Below, piece after piece: positions 44,241 to 52,672 of a stretch of DNA of 64,000 bases. The position numbers were made by a program, and so were the translations under genes. The first letter of the stretch is position 1; every line of letters begins with the position of its first letter. The DNA comes from Thiocapsa bogorovii. GTDB taxonomy: Bacteria > Pseudomonadota > Gammaproteobacteria > Chromatiales > Chromatiaceae. Location: positions 1,302,001 through 1,366,000 of the forward strand of contig NZ_CP089309.1 in assembly GCF_021228795.1 (NCBI RefSeq), read 5' to 3'. A model generated the notes under the pieces. That model searched no databases. It had not been told where the DNA came from and saw nothing but the letters and a program-made list of their open reading frames with translations.

Positions 44241-45732
44241 TTCAGTACGCAACCACGAGCCGGACCCACAGATAGGCGATGGCCAAGGTCACGGCGGAGA
44301 CGGGCAGGCCGACCTTGGCGAAGCTCCAGAACGAAATCTTAAGGCCCTTCGCGGCCGCCGCATCGACGACGATGATGTTGGCGAGGCTGCCGATGATAAT
44401 CAGGTTGCTGGCGAGGCCGCTGGCGAGCGCCATCAGCGGCCCGGCCAGGGGGTCTTGTCCGGCAAAGGGGAGCAGCAGCATCACGGTCGGCACGTTGGAG
44501 GTGATATCACTCAGCACGGCCGTGACCGCAAACAAGACGCCCGAGTCCTGCAAGTCGATACCCATTGTCCGCAGCCAAGTCACCAGGTCCGTCGCCAAAC
44601 CGGCCTTGGCGAAGGCGCCGTTGACGATGAACAGCCCAACGAACAGGATCAGCAGGTCCCAGTCCACGCGCTCGAGCATTGGCCGCGCCATGAAGCGGGC
44701 GTTGAACAGCATCAGCACGCCACCGACGGTCGCGACCATGCCGCGGTCCCATTCAGTGAACACGAAGGAGTACAGGAAAAACAACAACACCAACAGACCC
44801 TTGATCGTCTCCCATCGATCGAAGGAGGGATCAGGTAACGCATCGGGCTGCGGCGCATCACCGGGTTGCAGCGCCCAGCGACCGCGATAGATCAGGGCCA
44901 GCACTGCCCAGACCACCAGCAGCGACAGCAGCGCCGGGACCAGTGCATACACCAGATACCCGGAGAAACTCAGATCCAGCCGCTGCGCGATCAACATGTT
45001 CTGCGGGCTGCCGATAATGGTCGCGACCGAGCCGGCGTTGGCGGCAAGCGCGATCGCGAGCAAGAATGGCACCGGATTCATGCCGCGGCGCAGCGCGATC
45101 GCCAGCACCACCGAGGTCATCGCAACCGCGACCACGTCGTTGGTGAGGAAGGCCGACAGCACGCCCACCAACGCGATCAGGAGGCCCAGCAGCATGACCT
45201 GCGAGGCTTGGATTCGCGCTACAAGACCTGAGAGTGCCGCGTAGAGGCCAGCCGTCTGAAGCTGCACTGAAACGAGCATCAGTCCGAACAGCATACCCAG
45301 CGTCCCGAAGTCGATGGTGGCGATGGCGGCCGCCTGATCCAACTCGCCGAGAGCGAGCAGGACGACTGCGCCGCCGAGCGCAACCGAGGCGCGATCCATC
45401 TTCAGCCCGGGCAACCTGCCCAGAATCATGCCGAGGTAGACCACCAGAAAAACGATCAGGGTAACGGACAAATCATCGGCCTCGCGTAAGGGTAGTGAAC
45501 GCGGAAGATACCTGCCGGGCGGAAGCGCCTGATCGCATCCCTGCGATGGTCTGAAGACCGCAAGCCCCGGCGCGCCTGACCAATCTTACGACGACGCGGC
45601 TTCGGCGCCGGCCGCGGGGACCTTGGTATCGCTCGCGCCGAGCGGCTGGTTGATCGTGCGCCGCTGCTTCGCCTGCCACCCGGTCTTGTGATCGGCCAGG
45701 GCATAGGTTGCACGCTTAATGATATCCATCAG
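44241..45732 (-). repeat. Duplicated segment (permease + ATPase 3' end), copy 2
   Basis: Parental copy of the duplication at 30679-32170. Here the segment continues into the full ATPase gene. Confidence 0.9.
44242..45471 (-). CDS. ArsB/NhaD/SLC13-superfamily permease, copy 2
   Basis: 409 residues, nearly identical to the product at 30680. It lies 114 bases downstream of the proton ATPase gene on the same strand, so it likely belongs to that operon. A proton pump followed by an ion permease suggests pH or Na+ homeostasis, with the permease using the proton gradient (inference). Confidence 0.88.
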   Translation of the reverse strand: MSVTLIVFLVVYLGMILGRLPGLKMDRASVALGGAVVLLALGELDQAAAIATIDFGTLGMLFGLMLVSVQLQTAGLYAALSGLVARIQASQVMLLGLLIALVGVLSAFLTNDVVAVAMTSVVLAIALRRGMNPVPFLLAIALAANAGSVATIIGSPQNMLIAQRLDLSFSGYLVYALVPALLSLLVVWAVLALIYRGRWALQPGDAPQPDALPDPSFDRWETIKGLLVLLFFLYSFVFTEWDRGMVATVGGVLMLFNARFMARPMLERVDWDLLILFVGLFIVNGAFAKAGLATDLVTWLRTMGIDLQDSGVLFAVTAVLSDITSNVPTVMLLLPFAGQDPLAGPLMALASGLASNLIIIGSLANIIVVDAAAAKGLKISFWSFAKVGLPVSAVTLAIAYLWVRLVVAY

Positions 45733-48207
45733 GAAGACCCAGATCAGCGTGTAGGCCAGAACCCAACCGATGGTAGTCCACGACAGCTTGGGCACCAGCC
45801 AGCCGTAGGCGCACATCAGGATTGCGAGAATGTTGGTTGCCCAGAGTGCGGCATTGAGCGGGAGGCTCGGGAACGGCGGCAGGAAGAACCAGCGCGCGGT
45901 GCGTGTGTTGTAGAGCAGAAAGTGGCCGCCAAGGACGATCTGCAGGAACATCACCGATTGCAGCTCGGCCTGGGTAAAGAGTTGAAACAATGCCTGCTCC
46001 GGTTCACTGCTCAGGATCTCGAAACCGATCAGCAGCAGACCGAACGACTGCACCACGGAGAAAAAGCCGAGCACCGAGGACACGCCCAGCACCCGCCGCA
46101 TCTTCCAGCGGATCGGTTGCGGCGCGACCTCGGTGTTGTCATAGGCGATGGCCATGATCGGCGCATCGTCGAGCACGGCCAGGACGACGATCATGATCGC
46201 GGTCAGCGGCGTGAACTCCAGCAGCAGCGTGGACAGCACGACCAGGAACATGATGTCCATGGTCAGCGCCACGCGATAGATGGTGTAGCTGTTGATCCGG
46301 CCGAAAATACGCCGGGCCTCGTCGATGGCGCTATTGATGACCGACAGGCCTGGCGCGGTGAGGATCAAGGCCGCTGCGCCGCGGGCGGCGTCGGTGGCCC
46401 CGGACACGGCGGTGCCGCAGTCCGCCTGTTTCAGTGCCGGCGCGTCGTTGACGCCGTCTCCGGTCATCGCCACTAGATGGCCGCGATCCTGTAACGCCTT
46501 GACAATGGCGTACTTGTGCTCCGGAAACACCCGCGCGAACCCGTCCGCCCGCTCGATGGCCTCGGCGATGTCCGGCGGGACGTTGTTGGGGTCCATGTCT
46601 TTGGGGAAGGCTTCCGCCGCCGGGATGATGTTGGTTCCCAGGCCGAGCTGGCGAGCGGTTTCCCGGGCGATGGCGGTATCGTCGCCGGTGACCATCTTGA
46701 CCCGGACGCCCTTGATAGCGGCCTCATCAATGGTGGTCTTGGAATCGTCCCGCGGCGGATCGAACATCGGCAGGATGCCGAGCAGGCTCCAGGTCTTGCC
46801 CTCGTCGTCGGAGCGAGCGACGCCTAGAGCGCGATAGCCCTTGGTGCCAAGGTCCTCGACAGCCTGCTGGACCTTCGCAGCGTCAGCATCGTCCAGGGTA
46901 GCCAATGCGGCGATCACTTGCGGTGCCCCCTTGGACACGAGCATGGTCTTGCCGTCGGGTGTTGAGACCTCGGCCTGGGTGCGCTTGCCGACTGGATCGA
47001 ATGGCTTGTACTTGATCTGTTTGTAGGCGGACAGGGCGGCTTGATCCTTTAGAGCACCGATCACGGCGGTGTCGATGGCGTCGCGGTCCTCGATCTTGGA
47101 GGCCAGGGCGCCGGCCAGCACCACCTCTTGCGGATCGGTGCTGGTGAACAGGATCGGGTCGGCCAGGGTCAGGACGTTTTTGGTCAGGGTGCCCGTCTTG
47201 TCCGAGCAGAGGATGTCGACCCCCGCCATCTCCTCGATCGCCGAGAGCTTGGAGACGATCGCCTTCTGCTTGGACAGGGCCAACGCCCCCAACGCCATGG
47301 TGATCGAGAACACCGCCGGCATCGCGACCGGAATGGACGCCACCAGCAGAATCAACACGAACTGCAGGATGTTGAGCGCGTCGTCCCATTTCCAGTCGTC
47401 TCGTATCACGATGTCGCGCCAGACATCGAACCCGACCATAATCAGCGCGAGCACCACCGCGACGACGATCAGGAAGTTGGCGATCTGGAACATGGCGGTC
47501 TGGGCATGGCTGACCGATCCGGCGCCGGCCACCAGCTGGGCGGTGCGCCCAAAAAAGGTGTTGGAGCCGGTGGCGATGACGACACCCTCCATCTCGCCCT
47601 CCTTGACCACACTGCCGGAATAGGCCGCGTCACCGACCTTCTTGTCAGCCGGCAGTGATTCGCCCGTCAGTGCTGCCTGGTCGATGGCGGCATGGTCGCC
47701 TCCGATCAGGCGCAGGTCGGCCGGGACGATCACGCCCAGTCGTATCTTGACGACGTCGCCCGGCACCAAGTTCGCGGCCTGCACGGTCTGCCATTGACCT
47801 TCACGCAGCGCGGTGGCCTCCGGCGCCAGGCTGTTCTTGAGTGCGGCCAGCGCGGAGGAGGCCTTGCGGTCCTGCCAGAACTCCAGGGCCGCATTGAACA
47901 CCAGCAGGCCGAAGATGACGGCGAAGTCGTCCCAGCGCCCGAGGAAGGCAGAGACCACCGCGGCGGCCTCGATCATGTAGGCGATGGGACCGGTAAAGGG
48001 GCCCAGCAGCTTGGCGAGCAGCCCCTCTTTCTTTTCGACCAGGGCGTTTGGCCCGTACTGGACCAGTCGTTGTTCCGCCTCTGCGTTGCTCAATCCCTTG
48101 TCTGCCTTCACGTCCAGTGCCGCCAGGACCTCGGCGACCGGTCGCTTGTCCAGATCGACCAGTCCGCCTGCCGACGCCGGGTTGCCCACGGCCTTTGCAT
48201 TGTTCAT
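45586..48207 (-). CDS. Plasma-membrane proton-efflux P-type ATPase (P3A)
   Basis: 873 residues from MNNAKAVGNP, chosen because GAGG precedes it; an upstream in-frame Met exists at 48249. Domains in order: N-terminal cation-ATPase domain (GLSNAEAEQRLVQYGPNALV), E1-E2 domain with TGES in AALTGESLPA, phosphorylation site DKTGTLTKN, nucleotide domain with KGAPQVI, and the hinge TGDGVNDAPALKQAD. The membrane helix VASIPVAMPAVFSIT and helix ...VLAVLDDAPIMAIAYD match fungal/plant-type H+-ATPases and their bacterial homologues. It should pump protons outward using ATP. A dead copy of its tail is at 32024. Confidence 0.93.
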   Translation of the reverse strand: MNNAKAVGNPASAGGLVDLDKRPVAEVLAALDVKADKGLSNAEAEQRLVQYGPNALVEKKEGLLAKLLGPFTGPIAYMIEAAAVVSAFLGRWDDFAVIFGLLVFNAALEFWQDRKASSALAALKNSLAPEATALREGQWQTVQAANLVPGDVVKIRLGVIVPADLRLIGGDHAAIDQAALTGESLPADKKVGDAAYSGSVVKEGEMEGVVIATGSNTFFGRTAQLVAGAGSVSHAQTAMFQIANFLIVVAVVLALIMVGFDVWRDIVIRDDWKWDDALNILQFVLILLVASIPVAMPAVFSITMALGALALSKQKAIVSKLSAIEEMAGVDILCSDKTGTLTKNVLTLADPILFTSTDPQEVVLAGALASKIEDRDAIDTAVIGALKDQAALSAYKQIKYKPFDPVGKRTQAEVSTPDGKTMLVSKGAPQVIAALATLDDADAAKVQQAVEDLGTKGYRALGVARSDDEGKTWSLLGILPMFDPPRDDSKTTIDEAAIKGVRVKMVTGDDTAIARETARQLGLGTNIIPAAEAFPKDMDPNNVPPDIAEAIERADGFARVFPEHKYAIVKALQDRGHLVAMTGDGVNDAPALKQADCGTAVSGATDAARGAAALILTAPGLSVINSAIDEARRIFGRINSYTIYRVALTMDIMFLVVLSTLLLEFTPLTAIMIVVLAVLDDAPIMAIAYDNTEVAPQPIRWKMRRVLGVSSVLGFFSVVQSFGLLLIGFEILSSEPEQALFQLFTQAELQSVMFLQIVLGGHFLLYNTRTARWFFLPPFPSLPLNAALWATNILAILMCAYGWLVPKLSWTTIGWVLAYTLIWVFLMDIIKRATYALADHKTGWQAKQRRTINQPLGASDTKVPAAGAEAASS

Positions 48208-48371
48208 GTTCGTTCCTCGCTCTTCAGCCCGTGGTCGGCCAGGTTTCAATCAATTGGTGTCGCGGTTGGACGGCACCACTGCGAGCCGGTAGTCAATGTG
48301 TCAAAACCGCGTTGGATACAGAAGTCGCGGTCGCCAAAAAAGCGCCGCCACCAGCGCTATTCGTTTGCGCG

Positions 48372-49292
48372 CTAATTGTCCTTCTTGTTCTTTTTCTTTT
48401 TCTTGCCCTTCTTCGAGTTGTCGCTTCCCGCCTCGACCGAAGCATCCGGGTCAGCGATGCCCGCTTGCTCTGCCATGCCGTGGTACTTGCTCGCGATCTC
48501 CGCCATATCCACCGAGGGCGCGGGGAAGGACATCTTCAGCGACTCAAGCGTCTCCGCGACGATTTTCGAGATCGCCAGGTTTCGGAACCACTTGTGGTTG
48601 GACGGGATAATGAACCAGGGCGCTTGCTCGGTGCTGCATTTGCCGAGCGCATCCTCGAACGCGCTGGTGTAGGCATCCCAAAACGGGCGTTCGGCATAGT
48701 CACCCTCGCTGATTTTCCAATGCCGAGCTGGATCATCAATGCGCTGCTTGAAGCGCCGGAGTTGCTCGTCGCTATCGATGTGGAGATAGAACTTCAGGAT
48801 ATGTGTGCCGTTGTCCGCAAGCATCTGCTCGAAGGCATTGATCTGGGCGTAGCGCTTGGACCAGACCGAGCGCGGAACCATTTCATGCACACGTTGCACC
48901 AGGACATCTTCATAGTGCGAACGGTTGAAGATGGCCACTTGCCCCTTTCCCGGCGTGTGCTGGTGATAGCGCCACAGGAAATCATGGGCGGCCTCCTCCT
49001 TGGACGGCACCTTGAAGCCCGTGACGGAACAGCCCTGTGGATTCATCGCCCCGAGTACGTGGTTGATCGTGCCATCCTTGCCTGCGGCGTCGCGCCCCTG
49101 CAGCACGATCAGCAGGGATCGCTTGTCCTCCGCGTACATCAGGTACTGCAGATCGTGCAGCTTCTGGTTATGCGCTTCGATTTCCGTCAGCGCATCCTGA
49201 TGCGTTTCGTGCTGATCTTTGAACCCCGCGTCGATCTTGCTTAGGTCCACCTTTGAACCAGGGGCGACGCCGAATTGTTTTCTGTAGGTCAT
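48372..49292 (-). CDS. ppk2: Polyphosphate kinase 2 (PPK2) family protein
   Basis: 306 residues. It shows the PPK2 core: LIVLQGRDAAGKDGTINHVL (Walker A), FNRSHYEDVLVQRVH (Walker B) and the lid region RRFKQRIDDPARHWKISEGD. It opens RKQFGVAPGSKVDLSKID, typical of the polyphosphate:nucleotide phosphotransferase group. It transfers phosphate between polyphosphate and nucleotides, so it can regenerate ATP or ADP under stress. The Lys-rich tail (KKGKKKKKNKK) may bind polyphosphate. Its start overlaps the stop of the 32-residue ORF. Confidence 0.93.
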   Translation of the reverse strand: MTYRKQFGVAPGSKVDLSKIDAGFKDQHETHQDALTEIEAHNQKLHDLQYLMYAEDKRSLLIVLQGRDAAGKDGTINHVLGAMNPQGCSVTGFKVPSKEEAAHDFLWRYHQHTPGKGQVAIFNRSHYEDVLVQRVHEMVPRSVWSKRYAQINAFEQMLADNGTHILKFYLHIDSDEQLRRFKQRIDDPARHWKISEGDYAERPFWDAYTSAFEDALGKCSTEQAPWFIIPSNHKWFRNLAISKIVAETLESLKMSFPAPSVDMAEIASKYHGMAEQAGIADPDASVEAGSDNSKKGKKKKKNKKDN

Positions 49293-49387
49293 GATTCGTA
49301 GTCTCCGTGCGAGTTGCTGAGGAGCCGAAGGTTTTGCACGATCTCGCGGTGGCAGCGTGCCATCTCGACCTTTTCGATGTCAGTCAT
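49289..49387 (-). CDS. 32-residue ORF of the MTDIE family, coupled to ppk2
   Basis: MTDIEKVEMARCHREIVQNL then RLLSNSHGDYES. It shares its first helix with the 63-residue protein at 40365. GGAG (AAGGAGATCCAG) precedes the start. The stop overlaps the ppk2 start as ATGA, so its translation may deliver ribosomes to ppk2. It appears truncated relative to its paralogue. Confidence 0.55.
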   Translation of the reverse strand: MTDIEKVEMARCHREIVQNLRLLSNSHGDYES

Positions 49388-49449
49388 CTGGATCTCCTTT
49401 GGGATGACGCTGGGTTCTGCTTGGAGTTGACGCGGCGCTAGCGTCGCCT

Positions 49450-50049
49450 TCAGGCGGGTTCGGCCTGGACCTGTACAGACTTGCGCGCATCCAGGGCCAG
49501 GAAGATGTACGACCACCCGTTGAAGATGAGTTCGATGGCCACGAAGAGACCGATCACCCAAAGGCCGGACGCCGGCCATTGGGCAATGATCATGCCGCCG
49601 AGCAGAATGGATACCAGCCCCGAGAGCAGCGCCCAGTACCACCCCGCGGCCGCGTCTCGGACCCGTAAGGCCATCATGATCCGGACCACGCCGACGACGA
49701 TGAGGATGCCGGCCAAGACCAGGGTCAGTAGGCTTGACGCGAGCACGGGATCAATAAGAATCAGGCCTCCCGCTGCGACATAGAGCAGGGCAATGAGTAC
49801 ATGCGCCAGCATGCCCTTCCAGCCCTTGCAGCCAAAGGCTTGCACGAGTTGAAGCAGGCCCGGGGTCAGGATCAGGGCGCAAAAGAAGACAACGGTCGCT
49901 AGGGTCAACCCGAAGGTCATATAGAGGCCGACGCCCCCGAGCAGGATCGAGATGATTCCGAAGGCCAGTAGCCAGCCCCAGTTCTTCTCTAGTGCACCGA
50001 ACACGGCGGCGACTGCGGCCTTACTCGTTGCATCATTGGTTGGGGTCAT
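49450..50049 (-). CDS. hdeD: HdeD-family membrane protein
   Basis: 199 residues from MTPTNDATSK (a Met 15 bases upstream is possible). Six membrane segments in paired repeats (WGWLLAFGIISILLGGVGLY, WYWALLSGLVSILLGGMIIA), as in HdeD proteins. HdeD is needed for acid resistance at high cell density in E. coli; its biochemical role is unknown. The C-terminus ends VQVQAEPA. It precedes the small ORF and ppk2 on the same strand, with HdeA/HdeB-like protein upstream, which strengthens the acid-stress reading. Confidence 0.88.
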   Translation of the reverse strand: MTPTNDATSKAAVAAVFGALEKNWGWLLAFGIISILLGGVGLYMTFGLTLATVVFFCALILTPGLLQLVQAFGCKGWKGMLAHVLIALLYVAAGGLILIDPVLASSLLTLVLAGILIVVGVVRIMMALRVRDAAAGWYWALLSGLVSILLGGMIIAQWPASGLWVIGLFVAIELIFNGWSYIFLALDARKSVQVQAEPA

Positions 50050-50148
50050 GACGATCTCCTCCATATTGCAAGCAGCAACTGGACCTGGGCTCGGTTTTGC
50101 CAGTCGGCACCGCTCGCGGAAGAGCCCGCGAGCGGGCCGTCTACATCA

Positions 50149-50457
50149 TTAGAAGTGCTCTTTGATCTTTGTCCACAGCGAGGCCTCTTTGTCGCCCTCG
50201 CACGCCGTCACGACAGCTGCAATCGGTTGGCCGAACGCGTCATAGCCGACCTCGAGATCCTCGGCGCCGACCTCTTTCTTGGACGCTGCCGCCTCGATGC
50301 CGCTCATCCAGTAGACGATGTCGTCCTGTTGCGATTCGTCCATCGCAAGGAATTGGTCGCAGGTGACATCCTTCAGCTTGTCCGCGCTCGCGGCGCCCGC
50401 CGACAACAGAATGCCAAGGCCTGCGCCCAGCGAAAGTGCAATTGCTGCTTTCTTCAT
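50149..50457 (-). CDS. HdeA/HdeB-like periplasmic acid-stress chaperone
   Basis: 102 residues. The signal peptide ends near AGAASAD. The mature part has the two conserved Cys, in VTCDQFLAMDESQQ and AAVVTACEGD, and the YWMSGIEAA segment typical of HdeA/HdeB. These proteins unfold at low pH in the periplasm and hold other proteins soluble. AGGAG-like GATCTATATCG context is weak, but the frame and signal peptide are clear. Confidence 0.88.
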   Translation of the reverse strand: MKKAAIALSLGAGLGILLSAGAASADKLKDVTCDQFLAMDESQQDDIVYWMSGIEAAASKKEVGAEDLEVGYDAFGQPIAAVVTACEGDKEASLWTKIKEHF

Positions 50458-50850
50458 CGATATAGATCTCCGAACGATTTCGACCCGCTAGCGGGTCATG
50501 AAGGTTTCTTACGATCGCTCCGACCACGGCATTGCCTGGGGAGTCTTTGCTTGGCACCGCCAATAGAGGGCCTTGTGCCGCCATCCGCGTTGGTGCCCAA
50601 ACGGCATGCGTTCGGGCCGCCTTGTTTGCCGGTGATTGTCCGTTGGCCGGCCTGGCGGCATTGGCGTAGCGCGACCGGTGGTCGGCCCACCAGTCGTTCC
50701 TCTCGAGGACCAAGAAAATTCCAGAAACGCGGGCCGGATTTTGCCGGATCAGCCGAGGTCGCGACCTACCATTTGGCGCCAAATAAGCAGGCTGGGCTCC
50801 TGCCGCCCAATCTAGCCCGGCAGCGGGAGAAGTTAAGAAAGAGTGGCGCG
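50458..50850. other. Intergenic stretch
   Basis: About 390 bases upstream of the AraC relic and of the HdeA/HdeB-like gene. No gene is recognisable. It should hold the promoter of the acid-stress genes (minus strand). Confidence 0.45.
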
Positions 50851-50851
50851 C

Positions 50852-51185
50852 ACGCTATGTCGCGCAGGGTCATCCGCCCCTTTCGCTGGTGGCCGAGATC
50901 GTCGGTATGAGCGAGCGCATCTTGCAGCGTCGGCTGGCGCAAAGCGGCTCGACCTATTCCCAAGTTGTCCAAGGGGCGCGTTTCTCCATCGCATCGGACC
51001 TGATGGCGGATTCCGACCTGGACATTACCGACATCGCGTTTGCGGCCTGCTACGACAACGCCCCGCACTTTTCCAGGGCGTTCAAGCGGCTGACGGGCAT
51101 GACACCGCGCGACTACCGCCGCGCCGGGGCCTGGAGCATCGGCGAGGGGCGGATGCCCACGGCAACGCCTTCGGCGCTGGCCTGA
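50852..51185 (+). pseudogene. C-terminal fragment of an AraC-family regulator
   Basis: Homologous to the end of the AraC gene at 24959 (from TATGTCGCGCAGGGTCATCC onward). Encodes two helix-turn-helices (VAEIVGMSERILQRRLAQSG, ITDIAFAACYDNAPHFSRAF) and FKRLTGMTPRDYRRAG, then a short tail ending SALA. The sensor domain and start are missing. The fragment retains the ancestral stop that the intact gene appears to have lost. Confidence 0.75.
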
Positions 51186-51189
51186 GCTC

Positions 51190-51274
51190 GTGGGCTGGGT
51201 TGGGCCTGCGAAACCCAGCATTTCAGGAGTGACGATACCGCGGTCGCTGGGTCTCGTGCCCCAAGCCAGCCTAC
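51190..51274. repeat. Dispersed palindromic repeat, copy 3
   Basis: GTGGGCTGGGTTGGGC, GCGAAACCCAGC ... GCTGGGTCTCGTGCC, AAGCCAGCCTAC; the third member of the family at 15251 and 36947. It lies 5 bases after the AraC fragment. Confidence 0.75.
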
Positions 51275-51346
51275 GGGCTACACTGATCTCGTGTAGTCGG
51301 GAAGGAGACATCTAGGGCAAATCTAACAATCTAACTCGCTCCAGGG

Positions 51347-52447
51347 TCATTGTTCGGACCCGATATAGCGCTCCAGTACGGACTTCCACGCCTCGCCGCG
51401 GGTGATGTCCAGAAGTGAACGATTGATGGGCTCACGCAGCGGGCTGGGCTGCGGCAAGGCGATGCCGTAGTCTTGCCGCTGCAAGACCTGGGGCAGCACG
51501 CGCAAGGTGTCCTCGTGATCCCTGGCAATCAGGAAGCGAAGGATCGGTGCGTCGTACAGGACCGCGTCTGCATCACCGGCGGCGAGCCGGCTCAACGCCT
51601 GCTCCAAAGACGGGGCGGTCTTGTGGCGAACTCCGTAGCGCGTCAGGAACTCATCGCTGGTGCTGTCGGCGACCGTGACCACCCGGGTGCCGTAGAGGTC
51701 GTTCGGGCCGCGGATGGGGTGTCTCAGCTCGCCGACCGTCAGCGCGGTGGCGATGGCGGCGGTGAAGCCTGAGACCATGATCACGCTGGCGAACATCCAG
51801 ACGAGCGCAATCCCGCGACCGATGGCCGTGATCGGCGTCTTGTCGCCGTAACCGACGGTTGTCATCGTAACCGCGGACCACCAGAGACCGGAGCCGATCC
51901 CTCGCGCCAAGCCACCGTGAAAGTGGGCGTTGCGGCGGCGCTCGGCCAGCCAGATCAGCACTCCGATCAACGTCAGCAGTCCGAGCAGGGCCGCCACGCT
52001 GTGCAGGAAGCGACCGGAGAAGAGGCGCTGCAGGGTTGCCATGAAGCCACCCTCGGGGTGCTGCACGACAGCGATCCCGAGCCCCGAGGTGTAGAAGGGT
52101 TGGGTGAAGTCCACCCGCTCCTCGCGCGCGCCGGTGATGGTCAGCGCCGCCGCGACGGCATCCACCTCACCCTCGGCCACGGCATCCACCATCCGGCTTA
52201 GATCCAGTTCCACCAGCCGGTAGTCCAGGTTCAGCCGCTCGGCGATCTGTGCCCAGAGATCGATGGCGATGCCGCTCCAGCTCCCGTCGGCGTCCCGCAT
52301 CGCGAACGGCGGGACCTGGCGGGTGCCGATGACCAGCGGCGACCGACCGGACCCGACGGCGTCCGGCTCCGTTTCCGGTTGCGCGCGGACCACCCCGGAG
52401 GCCGCCAGGCAGGTCACCAACAGCAGGGCGGTCAGCAGCGGGTGCAT
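51347..52447 (-). CDS. GluR0-like ligand-gated K+ channel
   Basis: 366 residues from MHPLLTALLL, where a signal peptide begins; an in-frame Met at 52534 would add 29 residues. Domain order: S1 ligand-binding lobe (PLVIGTRQVPPFAMRDADGS, then WSGIAIDLWAQIAE), membrane segment, pore loop with the K+ filter TVGYGD (AVTMTTVGYGDKTP), a second membrane segment, then the S2 lobe (GPNDLYGTRVVTVADSTSDE ... DADAVLYDAPILRFLIARD). This is the architecture of prokaryotic glutamate-receptor channels such as GluR0. An extra segment precedes the pore, as in that family. The ligand is probably an amino acid. Confidence 0.88.
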   Translation of the reverse strand: MHPLLTALLLVTCLAASGVVRAQPETEPDAVGSGRSPLVIGTRQVPPFAMRDADGSWSGIAIDLWAQIAERLNLDYRLVELDLSRMVDAVAEGEVDAVAAALTITGAREERVDFTQPFYTSGLGIAVVQHPEGGFMATLQRLFSGRFLHSVAALLGLLTLIGVLIWLAERRRNAHFHGGLARGIGSGLWWSAVTMTTVGYGDKTPITAIGRGIALVWMFASVIMVSGFTAAIATALTVGELRHPIRGPNDLYGTRVVTVADSTSDEFLTRYGVRHKTAPSLEQALSRLAAGDADAVLYDAPILRFLIARDHEDTLRVLPQVLQRQDYGIALPQPSPLREPINRSLLDITRGEAWKSVLERYIGSEQ

Positions 52448-52672
52448 GCTGTGACGTGAATTGATGAGGATCGCCGCATGCGTGTCGGTGCTGGGGCTAA
52501 ACCGCATCCGGCGCGGCATGCGTCGTCTCTTCATCGAAGCTGCCTCGGCCGGATCCTGGAACCTGCGAGATGACGCGGTTCAGGATCGTCAATAATCAGA
52601 ACGTTAAACTGCGTCCCCGCCTGGTTCACGGGTTCACGCACCGTTGGGCTCGCCTGGAAATCAGCAGGTCGC

